NCBI GenBank assembly: GCA_005784505.1
Contig: VCAZ01000025.1
Location: 2,728,501-2,792,500, forward strand
Source of the DNA: Bagarius yarrelli
Lineage: Eukaryota; Chordata; Actinopteri; Siluriformes; Sisoridae
Direction of reading: 5' to 3'
DNA: 64,000 nucleotides
Position 1 is the first letter of the stretch. Each line of letters begins with the position of its first letter. Below are positions 34,454 to 45,504 of this stretch, in pieces. Below the pieces are notes generated by a model that ran no database searches, was not told the DNA's origin, and worked only from the letters and a program-made list of their open reading frames with translations. Made by a program: the position numbers and the translations under genes.

Positions 34454-34605
34454 CCAAAAATATGGACATATGGAATGTTTGGCTGTGGGGATTTGCTAAT
34501 TTGGCCACAATATTATTAGTGAGTTTAATCCCTAACTAGGAAGTGGTGTCTCAGTGGTGAAGGTGTTGGAATGGTAATTGGAATAGCAGGGTTCGATTCC
34601 CAGCA
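34454..34605 (+). repeat. 151-bp duplicated segment, copy 2
   Basis: Direct repeat of 32156-32306, about 2.3 kb away, with only a few differences. It ends abruptly inside the SINE B-box region ('gggttcgattcccagca'), where sequence leading into another SINE begins. Confidence 0.93.
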
Positions 34606-34621
34606 GTTCTGGACTCTGCAG

Positions 34622-34803
34622 GACAAACGAGTTCTTTTTTTTTTGTTTTGCCTTTAATAATAGCACAGAAGGATGAAATTGTAGAGATAGAGAGAGAGGT
34701 GAGACAGAAAACAACCCAAGCTGGAATTAAACCTGGGTTACTGGAGTGCAACAAGTTGCACATGTGTGTGCCGGCGCATTAACCTAATACACCACAGCGC
34801 TGG
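34622..34803 (-). repeat. tRNA-derived SINE, second family
   Basis: Reverse copy: poly-T, 'tgcctttaataatagcacagaagg', 'aagctggaattaaacctgggttactggagtgc' and 'ccggcgcattaacctaatacaccacagcgct'. Confidence 0.8.
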
Positions 34804-34825
34804 ACAAACCAGTTCTTTTACACCA

Positions 34826-35015
34826 ACGATAACATATCAGGTCTTTATGGAGCTTAGGGGCTTTGTGCACAGGGGCATTGTCATGCTGGAACAGGGTCTA
34901 TAAGTTACAACACAACATACAACAGACACACATATTCTTGACATGTCTGCTTCGAAATTGGTGGCCACAGTGGGTGTGTGTGATTGTAAGATGTCCACAA
35001 ACTTTTGGCTTGGTG
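34826..35015 (-). repeat. 16457-type dispersed repeat
   Basis: Reverse: 'ggtctttatggagcttaggggctttgtgcacaggggcattgtcatgctggaacag', ending 'tgtccacaaacttttggcttgg'. Confidence 0.75.
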
Positions 35016-36157
35016 GTGTTTATGTATTAAAAGTTATGCACATTCTGCCTAAGGAGGAAAAAAAATACACACTGCAGTACATTTTATTACGGGTCAAGAT
35101 GGTAAAACAACGAGCTGTTCTTCAGGCAATGCTTGGCTTGTGAAGCCTTATTGGTTTTTTTTTTATTTTTTAATATATTTTCATAAAAACACAATCAACA
35201 TATGCATTAACATGGTCTTAAATTGAAAAAAAATAATCTTTTGGAAAAAAAAAGGCAGCTGATATTTTTACCCACTGTCCTCCTGTCTTCCTCTTCTGTG
35301 TGATTTTTTTTACCAAGCATGTAGTGATTTATATTACCGCACTGCATCTTTATCAGTAATCTTTAATCTAAGGCTCTTCCTCCTACCCAGTAATTGCCGA
35401 TACACATCCAGGTCATCCAAGACCACTCATTAATTTTAGTCCCATAATGAAAAACAAGCACAGGAAATATACAGGATTTTATTATTTCTGAAAGATTTAT
35501 TTTAAAGCCCCCCAAAACAAGTTTTAAACACAGTATGGATTTTTCTTTCTTTCTTATTCATTTAGAACGCAGGGTGAACAGACAATTATGGGTTTAAGGG
35601 AAATGTTTGTACCAATACCAGTTTGGTTTTAAAAGAAATCCTATAATAAAAATCGAATGAGGTGTAAACGTAAACTGTGCTAGTTTTGTGGAAATTCTCG
35701 TCAGTGATGTCCCTTCCTATCTGACCAATCTGTCACCATGGCACCCCGTCAAAGTGTCCTTCTCAGGAAAGAAGACCTTAAACGAGTCGGTATCACAGGC
35801 TATCACAGAGGACCCCAGGCAGTGTTCTAAATTTGGCGCAGGGTTTGTGATCGCTGACTATCTGATACAATGCTTGTGGCTTGTTCTGTGAGGTGGAACA
35901 CGCTTTAAGCTGAAGGAAATCGGTAGCTCATTAGTATTCTGGGCATGTTTCTCTCTCATGTTTCTCAGCACTACGCGCTCCGGTGGTCCACTGCATGTTT
36001 CATTTTCAGTTCCATACTAAAGGGGATAAGCTGTGGCCTCATCATGACTTGATTATAGATTTCTGCTTGGTACATTCTGCTGACTGATCTTACTTTTTTT
36101 CCTCTTTCTCCATATCACTTCGCCTTTTCCTGTCCCCTTCCTTCTCCCCTGGCACAG

Positions 36158-36356
36158 GTCTCTGTCCGGTCGTATCGTAGGAGGTGTCTGGTGGTTCTTC
36201 ACCTTAATCATCATCTCCTCCTACACGGCTAATTTGGCTGCCTTCCTCACCGTCGAGAGAATGGTGTCGCCCATTGAGAGTGCTGAAGACCTGGCCAAGC
36301 AAACAGACATTGCATACGGCACTCTAGACTCCGGGTCCACCAAAGAGTTTTTCAGG
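36158..36356 (+). CDS. gria4: gria4 exon 12: M3 channel gate and S2 start
   Basis: 199 nt, one base completing the Arg codon from exon 11, phase 0 out, between 'ggcacag' and 'gtgagt'. RSLSGRIVGGVWWFFTLIII runs into M3 and its gate motif SYTANLAAFLTVERM, which is invariant in ionotropic glutamate receptors. S2 begins MVSPIESAEDLAKQTDIAYG and TLDSGSTKEFFR; the SGST stretch supplies Ser and Thr ligand contacts. Length equals the family's 199-nt exon. Confidence 0.98.
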
Positions 36357-36540
36357 GTGAGTGGAGTACATTAAAAAAAAATTCTTAACAAGCCATCTTG
36401 ATTACCTAAATTATTATTTTATTTTCGGGAGATTTTTATAAAGCAATTAAAACACAGGCCGAACTAATGAAGGACACTTTCTGAAAATGTAAACCTGGAA
36501 CTGTAACCTGTTACTAATCTGGTAACTACAAAACAAAACG

Positions 36541-36775
36541 TCTGACCTTAATGATCGCCAACAAGGGTTTTGTCACACTTGTCATGTTTGGGGAGTCAAA
36601 TATTTATTTTATTCATTAAAATGCAAATCAATTCATAACTTTTTTGAAATGTATTTTTCTGGAGGTTTTTGTTGTTCGAATAAATCTACTATTAAAATTA
36701 TACACTAATTATTTCTTTATCAGCGGGCAAACCTACAAAATCAGCAGGGGATCGAATAATATTTTCACCCACTAT
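36541..36775 (+). mobile_element. Tc1/mariner 3' end, solo
   Basis: 'gatcgccaacaagggttttgtcacacttgtcatgtttggggagtcaaatat', 'attaaaatgcaaatcaattcataactttttt', 'aatcagcaggggatcgaataatattttcacccactata' match, in the other orientation, the end of the Tc1 copy at 13192-14146. Only the transposase tail and one inverted repeat are present. Confidence 0.88.
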
Positions 36776-36827
36776 AATTGTTGAACCTTAAGAACAGTGA
36801 TTTAATTTTTTGTCTTATTTTATTTAT

Positions 36828-37118
36828 TATAGTAAGCGTAGTGCTTTTAGGTTGGTAGGAAGAAGTTTTTTACACTAATTTTGGTAGCAAATGTTGTGAC
36901 AAGCCTAATTAAACACTAAGACACTTTTATCAACATTTATCCACCTTGGTAGTCTATTTTCATCCCCTTTTAAAAAGTGAAGATAGGAATTAAACCTAAA
37001 GGTTTTTATTGAAGTTTATAACCACAAATAGCTAGCTACAGACACTGTTAGCTCATATTGTCATTTATTAAGCAATCTTTTAACACTTACTTTTAGGAAA
37101 CTAATCAACAACAGGGTG
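36828..37118 (+). repeat. ~290-bp direct repeat flanking exon 13, copy 1
   Basis: 'tatagtaagcgtagtgctttta', 'aaacactaagacac', 'ataaccacaaatagctagctacaga.actgttagct.atattgtcatttattaagcaatc' and 'ttttaggaaactaatcaaca.cagggtg' are shared in order with 39487-39785. Confidence 0.92.
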
Positions 37119-37508
37119 TTCCTTTATTTTATCCTTTAATATCACGCTAATTATCGTCAGCTGCTGTTCATTTTCGTAATCACTCTGCACTCATTCACTG
37201 CCCTATTTAAGCGCATGATATCCATAACTCGTGGTCTGGTCTGACACTAAGCTGATGCTAGACTCGCTACTCGCGTTATTAAGCTCTCTACCTGTTTAAA
37301 ACCCCTCATTTCCCACGCCCCTTGTTGCACAAGGTATAAATGAAATATTGCATGGATGTAAAATCACTGCGCTCATCATAAGAGCAAAGAAAATTAAAGC
37401 AGACAAGTGCATGTTGACCTGAACAATACAGTTAAAATTACCATTAAGCTAAAATTAGGCCTGTAAGTCACACTTGCCAGAAGTCGAGCTCATTAACCAA
37501 TGTTTCAT

Positions 37509-37535
37509 ACACACACATACACACACACACACACA
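37509..37535. repeat. (CA)n microsatellite, imperfect
   Basis: CA/TA alternation within intron 12. Confidence 0.85.
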
Positions 37536-37897
37536 CGCACAAATACACACATCATGAACAATCTAGTGAAGTGAAAAAAACATTTTTGTTAACCTACAAG
37601 CTGCAAAAAGCACTGCCAACCCACGTGTGCAAAGATGATATACAGTAGAGGAGCTTAAAATGTTCTGCTTGGTGAACTGATACTGTAACGTCACAGACTT
37701 TACGGCAGGCAAACCCGCAGAGAGTTACTCCACGAGTTTCTAGTTAGGCGCATCCGCGGGCGCAACAGAGCACGGTTGGCAGGCAACGCCGCCATGACGC
37801 TACTCAGCGGAATGTGAGGCACCTGAACGCACACCTATAAAAGAACAAAGAACTGAGCAGTCATTTAGGTAGCACCAGGTATCGGGCGCAGCCCTGG

Positions 37898-38200
37898 TAA
37901 AAAGCTGAAAAGGAAAAGAAAAAGAAATAAAAAAAGAAAATAAAAAAGGAAGGAATTCAGAAAGGAAGAAGAGTCTCAAAAAAGAAATTAAAAGAAAAGG
38001 AAATATTAATAAAGGAAAAGATTATGAAAAGAAAAGATAAGACTAAGCTAAGAAAAAGGTTAAAAAAAGAAAAGATTAAGCAAAAGAAAATATTAGGAAA
38101 AAAGTTTAAGCAAAGGAAAAGAGAATAATAAGAAAAGATTAAACAAGAGAAAAGAGAAGATTAAACAAAAGGAAAAAGAGAATGTTAAGAAAAAAGAAGA
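37898..38200. repeat. Purine-rich (GAAAA)-like tract
   Basis: About 300 nt almost entirely A and G on the + strand, built from 'agaaaag', 'aaaaagg' and 'ttaa' spacers, 500 nt upstream of exon 13. No coding meaning. Confidence 0.92.
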
Positions 38201-38701
38201 ATTTAAGTTTTTTGTGGAAAAAATTTTGGTTTGCATTATTCTTTAGTTTATTTACAGTTAAAGAGATTTCAGTTGGTCATTGGTTTAAAGGCACAGGCAC
38301 CCCCAGTCACTCCGTGTGTCCACCAGCATTAGCTGAGAGGAAATCCACCAAGCCCACATTCCTCTCCCGTTTAGGACTCGAATATAACATCGAGTGTGCT
38401 CTCCTAACTTCAAACTTTTCCCTGGCGAATATGAAGGGTGCCATTAATTTTGTAGAGCACAGTTCTGTTCAAAATTCTGTTCAATCCAAAGTTAATTATT
38501 CAATCTTTCATGTCCTCGTTTAATAAACGATTAAAAATGAAATTGATTGCTAATACAATTGAGTCATTATATTAATCGCCTTTAATTATTTCTCACAGCG
38601 TTTGACGTTTATAACATTTTCCAATTTATTTCCTTCACGATCTGCCATAACTGTTGACCCCCCCCCCCCTATATTTAACACGCGTTTCTGCCATTTCCTA
38701 G

Positions 38702-38949
38702 AGGTCAAAGATCGCCGTATATGAAAAAATGTGGAGCTACATGAAGTCAGCTGAACCCACAGTGTTCACCAAAACCACTGCAGAGGGCGTGGCTCGCGTG
38801 AGGAAGTCAAAGGGAAAATACGCCTTCCTGTTGGAGTCCACCATGAACGAGTACACGGAGCAGCGCAAACCATGTGACACCATGAAGGTCGGAGGCAACC
38901 TGGACTCCAAAGGCTATGGAGTGGCTACGCCCAAGGGCTCACAGTTAAG
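38702..38949 (+). CDS. gria4: gria4 exon 13: S2 lobe, R/G editing site
   Basis: 248 nt, phase 0 in and two bases out, between 'tttcctag' and 'gtgggt'. Encodes RSKIAVYEKMWSYMKSAEPT, FTKTTAEGVARVRKSKGKYA, FLLESTMNEYTEQRKPCDTM and KVGGNLDSKGYGVATPKGSQ-L. The Glu in LLESTMNEY binds the ligand amino group; the Cys in RKPCDTM is the S2 disulfide cysteine. The exon ends TTA AG, and the split codon AG|A (Arg) is the R/G editing site: deamination of A38948 changes it to Gly. The splice donor lies in the editing hairpin. Confidence 0.98.
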
Positions 38950-39007
38950 GTGGGTGGAGTAGTATAACAATATGTCACGTGTTGTTATGGTATTCCACCC
39001 TCCCTGG
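38945..39007 (+). promoter_or_regulatory. R/G A-to-I RNA-editing hairpin (ADAR substrate)
   Basis: Exon 13's end and the start of intron 13 fold on themselves: 38949-38970 pairs with 38982-39003, with single mismatches at 38951 and 38962, around a loop at about 38971-38981. The edited A38948 faces C39004, the A.C mismatch typical of this site, and 38945-38947 extend the stem with G.U and A-U pairs. Sequence and shape follow the mammalian GluA2-4 R/G hairpin. ADAR editing gives Gly, which speeds recovery from desensitization, and can influence flip/flop splicing because the donor sits in the stem. Confidence 0.95.
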
Positions 39008-39486
39008 CGTGCCTACCTCTACTTAATCCTTCTTTATTTATTTTCATTTACTTCACTTTTATTGCATTCTAAAGCTTTTTAGTGTGGAGTTACTGCTTGT
39101 TTTGTTTTATAGCATTTGATTTATGAGAAGCTTCACTCAGGTAATTGAGTTGCATGCAGATGTTGTTTATATATGTAATTGACATTGCTAGAAATGTTAT
39201 GTTGATACGACGATATGGATTTTACGATCGAGACAAGAGCCCAGTGAACACCAAGCCTGCTCTGACACTGTCTCACATTCACTTCTAATGATCGAATTTA
39301 TCATCTATGGCCAGGAGGCCTGGAGATAAGAGAGTGTAATTGGCCCTGATGTCTGGCTAGGAGGAACCGTGTGGTGGTCCCCCTGTGAGCTGTTCTGCCT
39401 CTACGTTACTGTCCTATATTGATACTGTATATTCTGTTCTGTTGACTTAAATTACCCATACGGACAACTACAATCATGTTAAGCCT

Positions 39487-39785
39487 TATAGTAAGCGTAG
39501 TGCTCTTAGAAAGAAGTTGTTTTGGGGGCAAATGTGGTGACAAACCTAATGAAACACTAAGACACCTTTATCCATCTTAATATTCTTATTTTTATCCCCT
39601 TTTTATGACCACAAGGGCCAAAAATTCCAAGTAAAAAGAGGAATTGAACCTACGAAATGACCCCATAAGGTTTTTTTAGCGTATATAACCACAAATAGCT
39701 AGCTACAGATACTGTTAGCTTATATTGTCATTTATTAAGCAATCCTTTATCGCTTTCTTTTAGGAAACTAATCAACAGCAGGGTG
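39487..39785 (+). repeat. ~290-bp direct repeat flanking exon 13, copy 2
   Basis: Partner of 36828-37118, with a small insertion near 39620-39650 ('gaccacaagggccaaaaattcc'). Confidence 0.92.
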
Positions 39786-41175
39786 GGAGTGATTGGAAAT
39801 CATCATGTTTTTTTCTATTTGTATAAAAAAAATGATGATCAGCATAATAAAGCAAAGAAATGAGTTAATGGAGACTCCCTACAACAAATGGCCTGAGAAA
39901 AAGCTTCACCAAAACAATATTCTTTTGTTAATTTACCACAAATATAATACAATACAGCTAAAACAGAAACTGTAAATAAATCAGTAGCTACTAACTAATC
40001 AAATTCAAACACTGAAATATTGACAACCATAAAGACCAGCTGGGTCTTCCTGTGGGACAGTGAAAGGGCTGTGGGTAAAAAAAACTTCTGATGTACAAGG
40101 ATCACAAAGACAAAAAGCTGAACATACAATATATGTTTGGAAAGTTGGAGAAAAAAACAAACAAACAAACAAACAAAAAATAAACTCACCCATGATGCCA
40201 CAAGACTTTAAAACTCTTTTGTGCATTGCTCTGGATTAAAATGCTAAACTATAGCCAAATGCTATAAATGTGAACGCTCTATATTATAATCTGGCGTTAG
40301 CAATAAAGATAAGTCAAGTGAAACAGCTCATTGAGGAGGACCACCCAGGTGACATATTTCTCACCCGTCAATAAATGCAACGCTAGCCGGTCATAGATGC
40401 TTGTTAGGACACGTATAACTACAGAGACAATTAGCACTCTCGCATAAGCATGTTTCTATCTAAATAACGACATGATGGCCTTATAGGACCGAGACAAGAG
40501 CAAAATTGAGTCTTCACCCGAGGTGAATTTACAGACTAAACGAACGGAAACAAAAGAAATGCTAGAGTTTTATTCCTGCATGTGAATGTTGAGATATGTA
40601 TGTGTGGGCATGTACAGCGAAAACATTTACAGCAAAAATCCCAAGCAAACAGTGTGTGACTAATAAATCCTGTTCAGTCTGTAAACTCCCACATTCGGTC
40701 TGTTCAGGAAGTCGAACACTCGTAAAGGAGAGTCACGGACAGATGACTGTAGCCTCCTGAGGTCAGACATTTTGCTGGAGTTACAGTTGTCTGCCTGTCA
40801 CTTCTACGGCGTGTGATCCTCCCACAGACAGGAGTGCAGTGTTAGAGCTTGACTTCTCTCAGGCTTTTCCTGGGCTCCGGCTCTCCGACGCTTTTTTAAC
40901 GCTCTTCTGTTTGTTCACTCCTCAGCTCCGACGGCCTTTACTGCATTCTGTCCTCATCTCGTCTCTGTCTTTGCACCAATGGGCTTTCTTGATGGTTGTT
41001 GCATTCAGGATAAACCTCTCCTATCCTTTTTAAATTATAATTGGCCATTTTTTAAGGTATAAAATCGACGAGATTGTATAGTAGTGTTTTTTTCCTATGT
41101 TAAAAGGAGGGAAATTAGGTGAACTAAAACTTTATTGAAAGAAAAAAAATTGAAATGAAACGTTATTATATTAAT

Positions 41176-41215
41176 TTAGATTAGATTAGATTAGATCAGA
41201 TTAGTTTAGATTCAC
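41176..41215. repeat. (TTAGA)n microsatellite
   Basis: 'ttagattagattagattagatcagattagtttagatt'. Not the telomere repeat TTAGGG. Confidence 0.9.
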
Positions 41216-42287
41216 ATTACAAATCTTTTCCACCAGAATCAACTTCTCAAGCAGGCTATGGGTGGTTGTAGGTTTAGATATCATGCCAGACATCATGTTG
41301 AATTAAACACCGATAATCTACCAGGAGACCTGTCCATTTTCTTTGGATCAATTTGGAGTCACATGATGGAAACATTATGGGGTATAATCTTGTAGTCAAT
41401 CAGATCGTACCTAATGTAATCAAACTGTAGAGATGGGGTAGAGAGACAGCTAATCAGCTTTCTCACAGCACAGTGCAATTTGTTCAAGACAAGTCCTCTG
41501 CTATTCGTTATTAGATTTTGTAGACCGAAAGCAGATGATCAACCGGACTAATTTTGACTTTGTACTCAATGGAATTGGTAAACACAGGCTTACAGTCGGA
41601 CTTATTCACCAATTATATGAATTTGTCTGATTTGTTACTGTCCCCTGCTATACTGTGCTAAACATAACTCACTGGTTCAGGTGGATGATTTTAATTAGCT
41701 TTAAATCTCAAAGCTGTCCAGTTTTAAAGACAAAAAAATGTCTCCATGCAGCCAATTGTAACACCTATTTATTAAATAATGTGCTGTGCTGAATCCGATC
41801 CAAACCATCGACTAGTCACACGGTATAACACTACGCTAACGTGAGTTACTTTCGAAATGCGCTACACTAACGTGAGTTACACTCGCATTCACTTAAAATG
41901 ATTTAGGACGAAATAATGTTGGCTTTTAATGTGAGACTTGTTTTGAAATCCTTGAACAGATTTCAGTGATTAAAGATAACACCTTCAACTTTATGTTGAT
42001 TAAAAAAAAGCACTTGGGGCAACTGAGAGGGCAGAAATGGGTTTGTGATCACCATTTTTTTTTTTTTATGCCATCATTTGTGCTTAAAAACTAACCGTTT
42101 GGGAATTTTGTTATAGATGTAATGCTTTTAAAAGGCTGGGGAGAATCAGAAATCTTTACAAAAAGCAGTTCTTAAAGCCCTGAGCGTGTAATATTTATAT
42201 ATGCCATTAATTTCCACTGTGAACTGTCACATGCTAAAGAAATTTAATGCTAAACATAAACACCACTAAACAGAAACAATTTCGGTT

Positions 42288-42375
42288 TAGTGCTCTGTTG
42301 ACCCGGATTGGATTCTGGCTTGGGTCCCTTCCGGTCCCTCTTCACACTTCATCTCTCTGTCAAAAAAAAAATAAT
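42288..42375 (+). repeat. Second-family SINE, 3' part
   Basis: 'gacccggattggattctggcttgggtcccttccggtccctcttcacacttcatctctctgtc' followed by poly-A resembles the bodies at 17547 and 20952. Confidence 0.55.
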
Positions 42376-42644
42376 TACCCAAAAAAAGAAATATAAGGCA
42401 ACATTTAACTTAGAATAATAAAAAACACCCTAAATATACAACAGCATAGAAAAAGCCTAAAATAAGCCCTTTAATCTGGTTCGGCTTATGCCGATTTGTC
42501 GCATGCGTTACCTTACTATTTATATCAACACTAATAGACAGCAAAGGCATTGACGCATTGCGAGACGTCTCACCGTGGAGCAAAGGATCAGGCTTAATCA
42601 GCACATCTAAAACTGCTTAGTTCATCTGTAGACAGTCCAGTGGG

Positions 42645-42648
<4 letters not shown>

Positions 42649-42681
<33 letters not shown>
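42649..42681. repeat. (GA)n microsatellite
   Basis: About 16 GA units. Confidence 0.95.
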
Positions 42682-42686
<5 letters not shown>

Positions 42687-43361
42687 AGAGAAGGGGGAAG
42701 GGCGATGGAACAAGAGAGTGTAGGGCTAATAAAGATATTGATTTTTCCAGTTCTTTTATATTAGTGCTCCTTTGTTGTTCTTGTTAGAAACAAATTAGAA
42801 GTGTGTAATTTACATCAAAAACATGGGAAAAGAACAAGTGTTTGGTCATGAATCTCCTCTGTCTTTGTCCACCTCGTCTCCGAGACATAAATCGACACTA
42901 CCTTATAGTAGTTTCTGCAGGTAAACTGAAAAGAACACCTTCTCGGTACTGTTGACTGTAGCTGACTGTAGTGTAGTTTATATAAAAGGGTTATATCTTA
43001 TCGAGCGTTGCTAGAAACATGGCTGGAAAGTCTCATTTCATTTCAAATTCGTCAATTTATTTAATTGCTTCTTCAATTAAAAAAACATAAAAAATCTGAA
43101 TATACTGTAAGAATAATATAGTAAGAAGCAAAAAATATAAGAGCATCAAGTCTGAGGTGTACCTCAGGAGCGAGCTCTCGGTCCAGACCTGTTTTATTTG
43201 TATTTTTTTTAAAAAGAGAGGTTTGTCCTGTGCATTAATGTGAATTATATGGGGAATGTGGGGAAATGGGACTAAAACTTTCCACCCCTGTAACTGCTTT
43301 CTTTTTCTTTCCTCTAATTGGATACTGCTCACTCTGACAAACTATGTTTTATCGTTTCAAG

Positions 43362-43476
43362 AAGTGCAGTTAACCTGGCAGTTTTAAAACTGAATGAACA
43401 AGGCCTGTTGGACAAATTGAAAAACAAGTGGTGGTACGACAAAGGAGAGTGTGGCAGCGGAGGAGGTGGTGAGAAG
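43362..43476 (+). CDS. gria4: gria4 flip exon
   Basis: 115 nt, acceptor 'gtttcaag', donor 'gttagc'. After the split Arg codon it reads SAVNLAVLKLNEQGLLDKLK then NKWWYDKGECGSGGGGEK. LNEQGLLDK and the GSGGG end identify flip rather than flop. Flip receptors desensitize more slowly. The first residue is Ser where mammals have Asn, and the end GGGGEK differs from the usual GGGDSK. The acceptor's pyrimidine tract is weak (tgttttatcgtttcaag). Flip lies 5' of flop; the two are used alternatively. Confidence 0.96.
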
Positions 43477-44626
43477 GTTAGCCACTATGTCGACAAACGC
43501 GGGTAAAAAGATTCCTTGGCAACGGGGGCATCTGCCGGGGCCACATTCAGGTCACACATATGCACACACACACATCTAAGCATAAGTTTAACAACATCTG
43601 GCTTGTTATGACACAGGAAGCAAAGCAGTTACTGTCAGAGCACAAATATTCTCTTTCAGCCTAGATTGGCACAGTATTCAGAAACATGGCTTCACATTTT
43701 ATATTTCAGAATTTTTATTACACAAAATAATTTAAGCATCTCCCTTTTTGTCGCTGTTATTTTATTATCTTTATTTTATCGATGTATAAAATACATTGTG
43801 ATTAGATTAGACAGCGCGCTGTGACCAATTCTCAAATGTTTAGCGGCTTATAGCTTCCCCAAGGACGCCCCTTTTCACAATTCCTGCAAACACTGGGCTG
43901 GTTTCCAATGCGAAAAATAAGGGGACAGTAACAATAAAAAAAAAATCATTTACTGTCACATGACCAGATTTTCATCAAAGGTGAGCTGATACGACAAATC
44001 AGCCGGAAAAGCTGACAAATTAACAGGAAAAACGAACATGGATTCATCAGCAGACCCATGTGTTGTAGTTAGCAGTGGGAAAGTGATTAGCAAAGAATAA
44101 GTTAGTTAACTATTAACCTTAAACACTAAACTTTATTATTAAGAAGCCGAACAGATCATTTTGATGTCAAATTTATCCAACCAGTGACAAAGATTAAGCT
44201 AAAAATTAAGCGTGAAAATAATCTGGTTATCTTAAAGATGCTGGGTGCGCCAATATTTTACAACAATTCAATTGTAGCTAATTATGTCATTGCGTAAGCC
44301 TTGTTGCATGTATTTTATAGCTGATGTTCGCTAATAGTTGTGGGCTAACAGTAACTGCATCCCAATCTTTTTTCCGAGCCCCAGGACCGCGGCAGTATGT
44401 GCCCGTTGCTTAAAGCGATGGAGCGGGGTTCCATTACACATGTCTGTAGCTCCAGTCCCAAACCTGGAAGCTTTCTGCTGAGGGAGCATTAGAGACATGT
44501 ACTCCAGTGGGACCCTGCACTCCATCACTTTGCCACTGCAACTGCTGTGTCAGCTAATGTAACTGAATAACATAAAATAACATGTCCTATGATGTTATTT
44601 ATGTTATTTCCCCTGCGTGGTTGAAG
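43477..44626 (+). other. Intron between flip and flop
   Basis: About 1.15 kb, no repeat recognised apart from a short CA run at 43562. Splicing flip to flop would give two copies of the segment, so the pair is expected to be mutually exclusive. Confidence 0.8.
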
Positions 44627-44741
44627 AACTCCTGTAAACCTTGCCGTTTTGAAACTGAGTGAATCAGGCATCTTAGACAAGCTGAAAAACAAATGGTGGT
44701 ACGATAAGGGCGAGTGTGGACCCAAGGACTCGGGAAGTAAG
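44627..44741 (+). CDS. gria4: gria4 flop exon
   Basis: 115 nt, acceptor 'ggttgaag', donor 'gtcagt'. Reads TPVNLAVLKLSESGILDKLK then NKWWYDKGECGPKDSGSK after the split Arg codon. The TPV start, LSE and the PKDSGSK end are the GluA4 flop signature. Same length and phase as the flip exon, so either one keeps the frame. Confidence 0.97.
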
Positions 44742-45504
44742 GTCAGTCTCCTCCAGTCTGGGACCATCACTGTTGTCTAATGTTCGCACGGACATGGTGA
44801 CAGCCTGTGTGTCAGTGAGTGAGAAATAGAGAAAGAGAGAGAGAGAGAGGAAGGATGTAGTAAGATAGAGCATGCTAAAGGAGAAAGTGATGCTAGTGTT
44901 ACTATACATCACTAATGTTATATATGAAAATATAACAATTGGATCATTTCGTCAGTATGAAAGAAAAGAAATGACAAAAAAAAATCCGGACTATAAGTCA
45001 GTTTTGTTTGTTTGTTCGTTGCTTCGCTCTTTTTTTCTTATAACAAGTGTATAATAAAATTCACTGAATAAATACCACTGCAAACATACCTCCTTAACAT
45101 GAATCAATTTATTCAACAGACGAATAAGTAATGATATGCAAATTGCTAATATATAAAAAAAAGACCTCTTTTTATCAAACCTCTATAAAGTGTTGTATTA
45201 CCATCATAACATTGCTATGCTAGCTGTTGCTAGCAGGTATCCTAAATAGTTAAGACTAAATGAGAGGAGACGTGATAAAATGAAATGACTTTGCAGATGA
45301 TGCAGAGCTGCAGAGACACGTCCTTAGGCATTATCTGCATCACTTATGAACTTTTATCCACCCACGAATGTGCTAAGCTAAAGGCAGTGAAGTGAGGGGG
45401 AGGGGATTGCATCGCAGAAATATATATGTATATATTTTTTCATAGTAACAGTAAAAAAAATCTTAATAATAAACCATAAAGAAACATCTGTCTTTAAGAC
45501 CAAC

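Larger units (their letters stand above)
22424..36157 (+). other. Intron 11 of gria4 (13.7 kb)
   Basis: The largest intron in the window. It holds an hAT MITE (23443-23629), a degenerate 'attgggt' minisatellite with GACT repeats (25010-25870), and several SINEs. It also holds a large hAT element nested in an older repeat (29937-31085), a 151-bp duplication (32156 and 34454) and dispersed repeat pieces. The stretches 26250-27180, 28250-29330, 31100-31870, 32620-33860 and 35020-36100 contain no repeat I recognise; some could be conserved non-coding DNA, which needs alignment to tell. No exon seen. Confidence 0.75.
36357..38701 (+). other. Intron 12 of gria4
   Basis: Holds a Tc1 end (36541-36775), copy 1 of a ~290-bp direct repeat (36828-37118), a (CA)n run (37509-37535) and a 300-nt purine tract (37898-38200). 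Poly-C (38658-38668) lies 33 nt before the exon 13 acceptor. Confidence 0.8.
38950..43361 (+). other. Intron 13 of gria4
   Basis: After the editing hairpin it holds copy 2 of the direct repeat (39487-39785), a (TTAGA)n stretch (41176-41215), part of a second-family SINE (42288-42375) and a (GA)n run (42649-42681). No exon seen. Confidence 0.8.

Noticed and set aside
41176..41215. Possible interstitial telomere repeat
   Set aside because: The unit is TTAGA, not TTAGGG.
43369..43371. Alternative acceptor 'gtgcag' inside the flip exon
   Set aside because: Using it would remove 8 nt and break the frame into the following exons; the 115-nt exon from 43362 matches the family.
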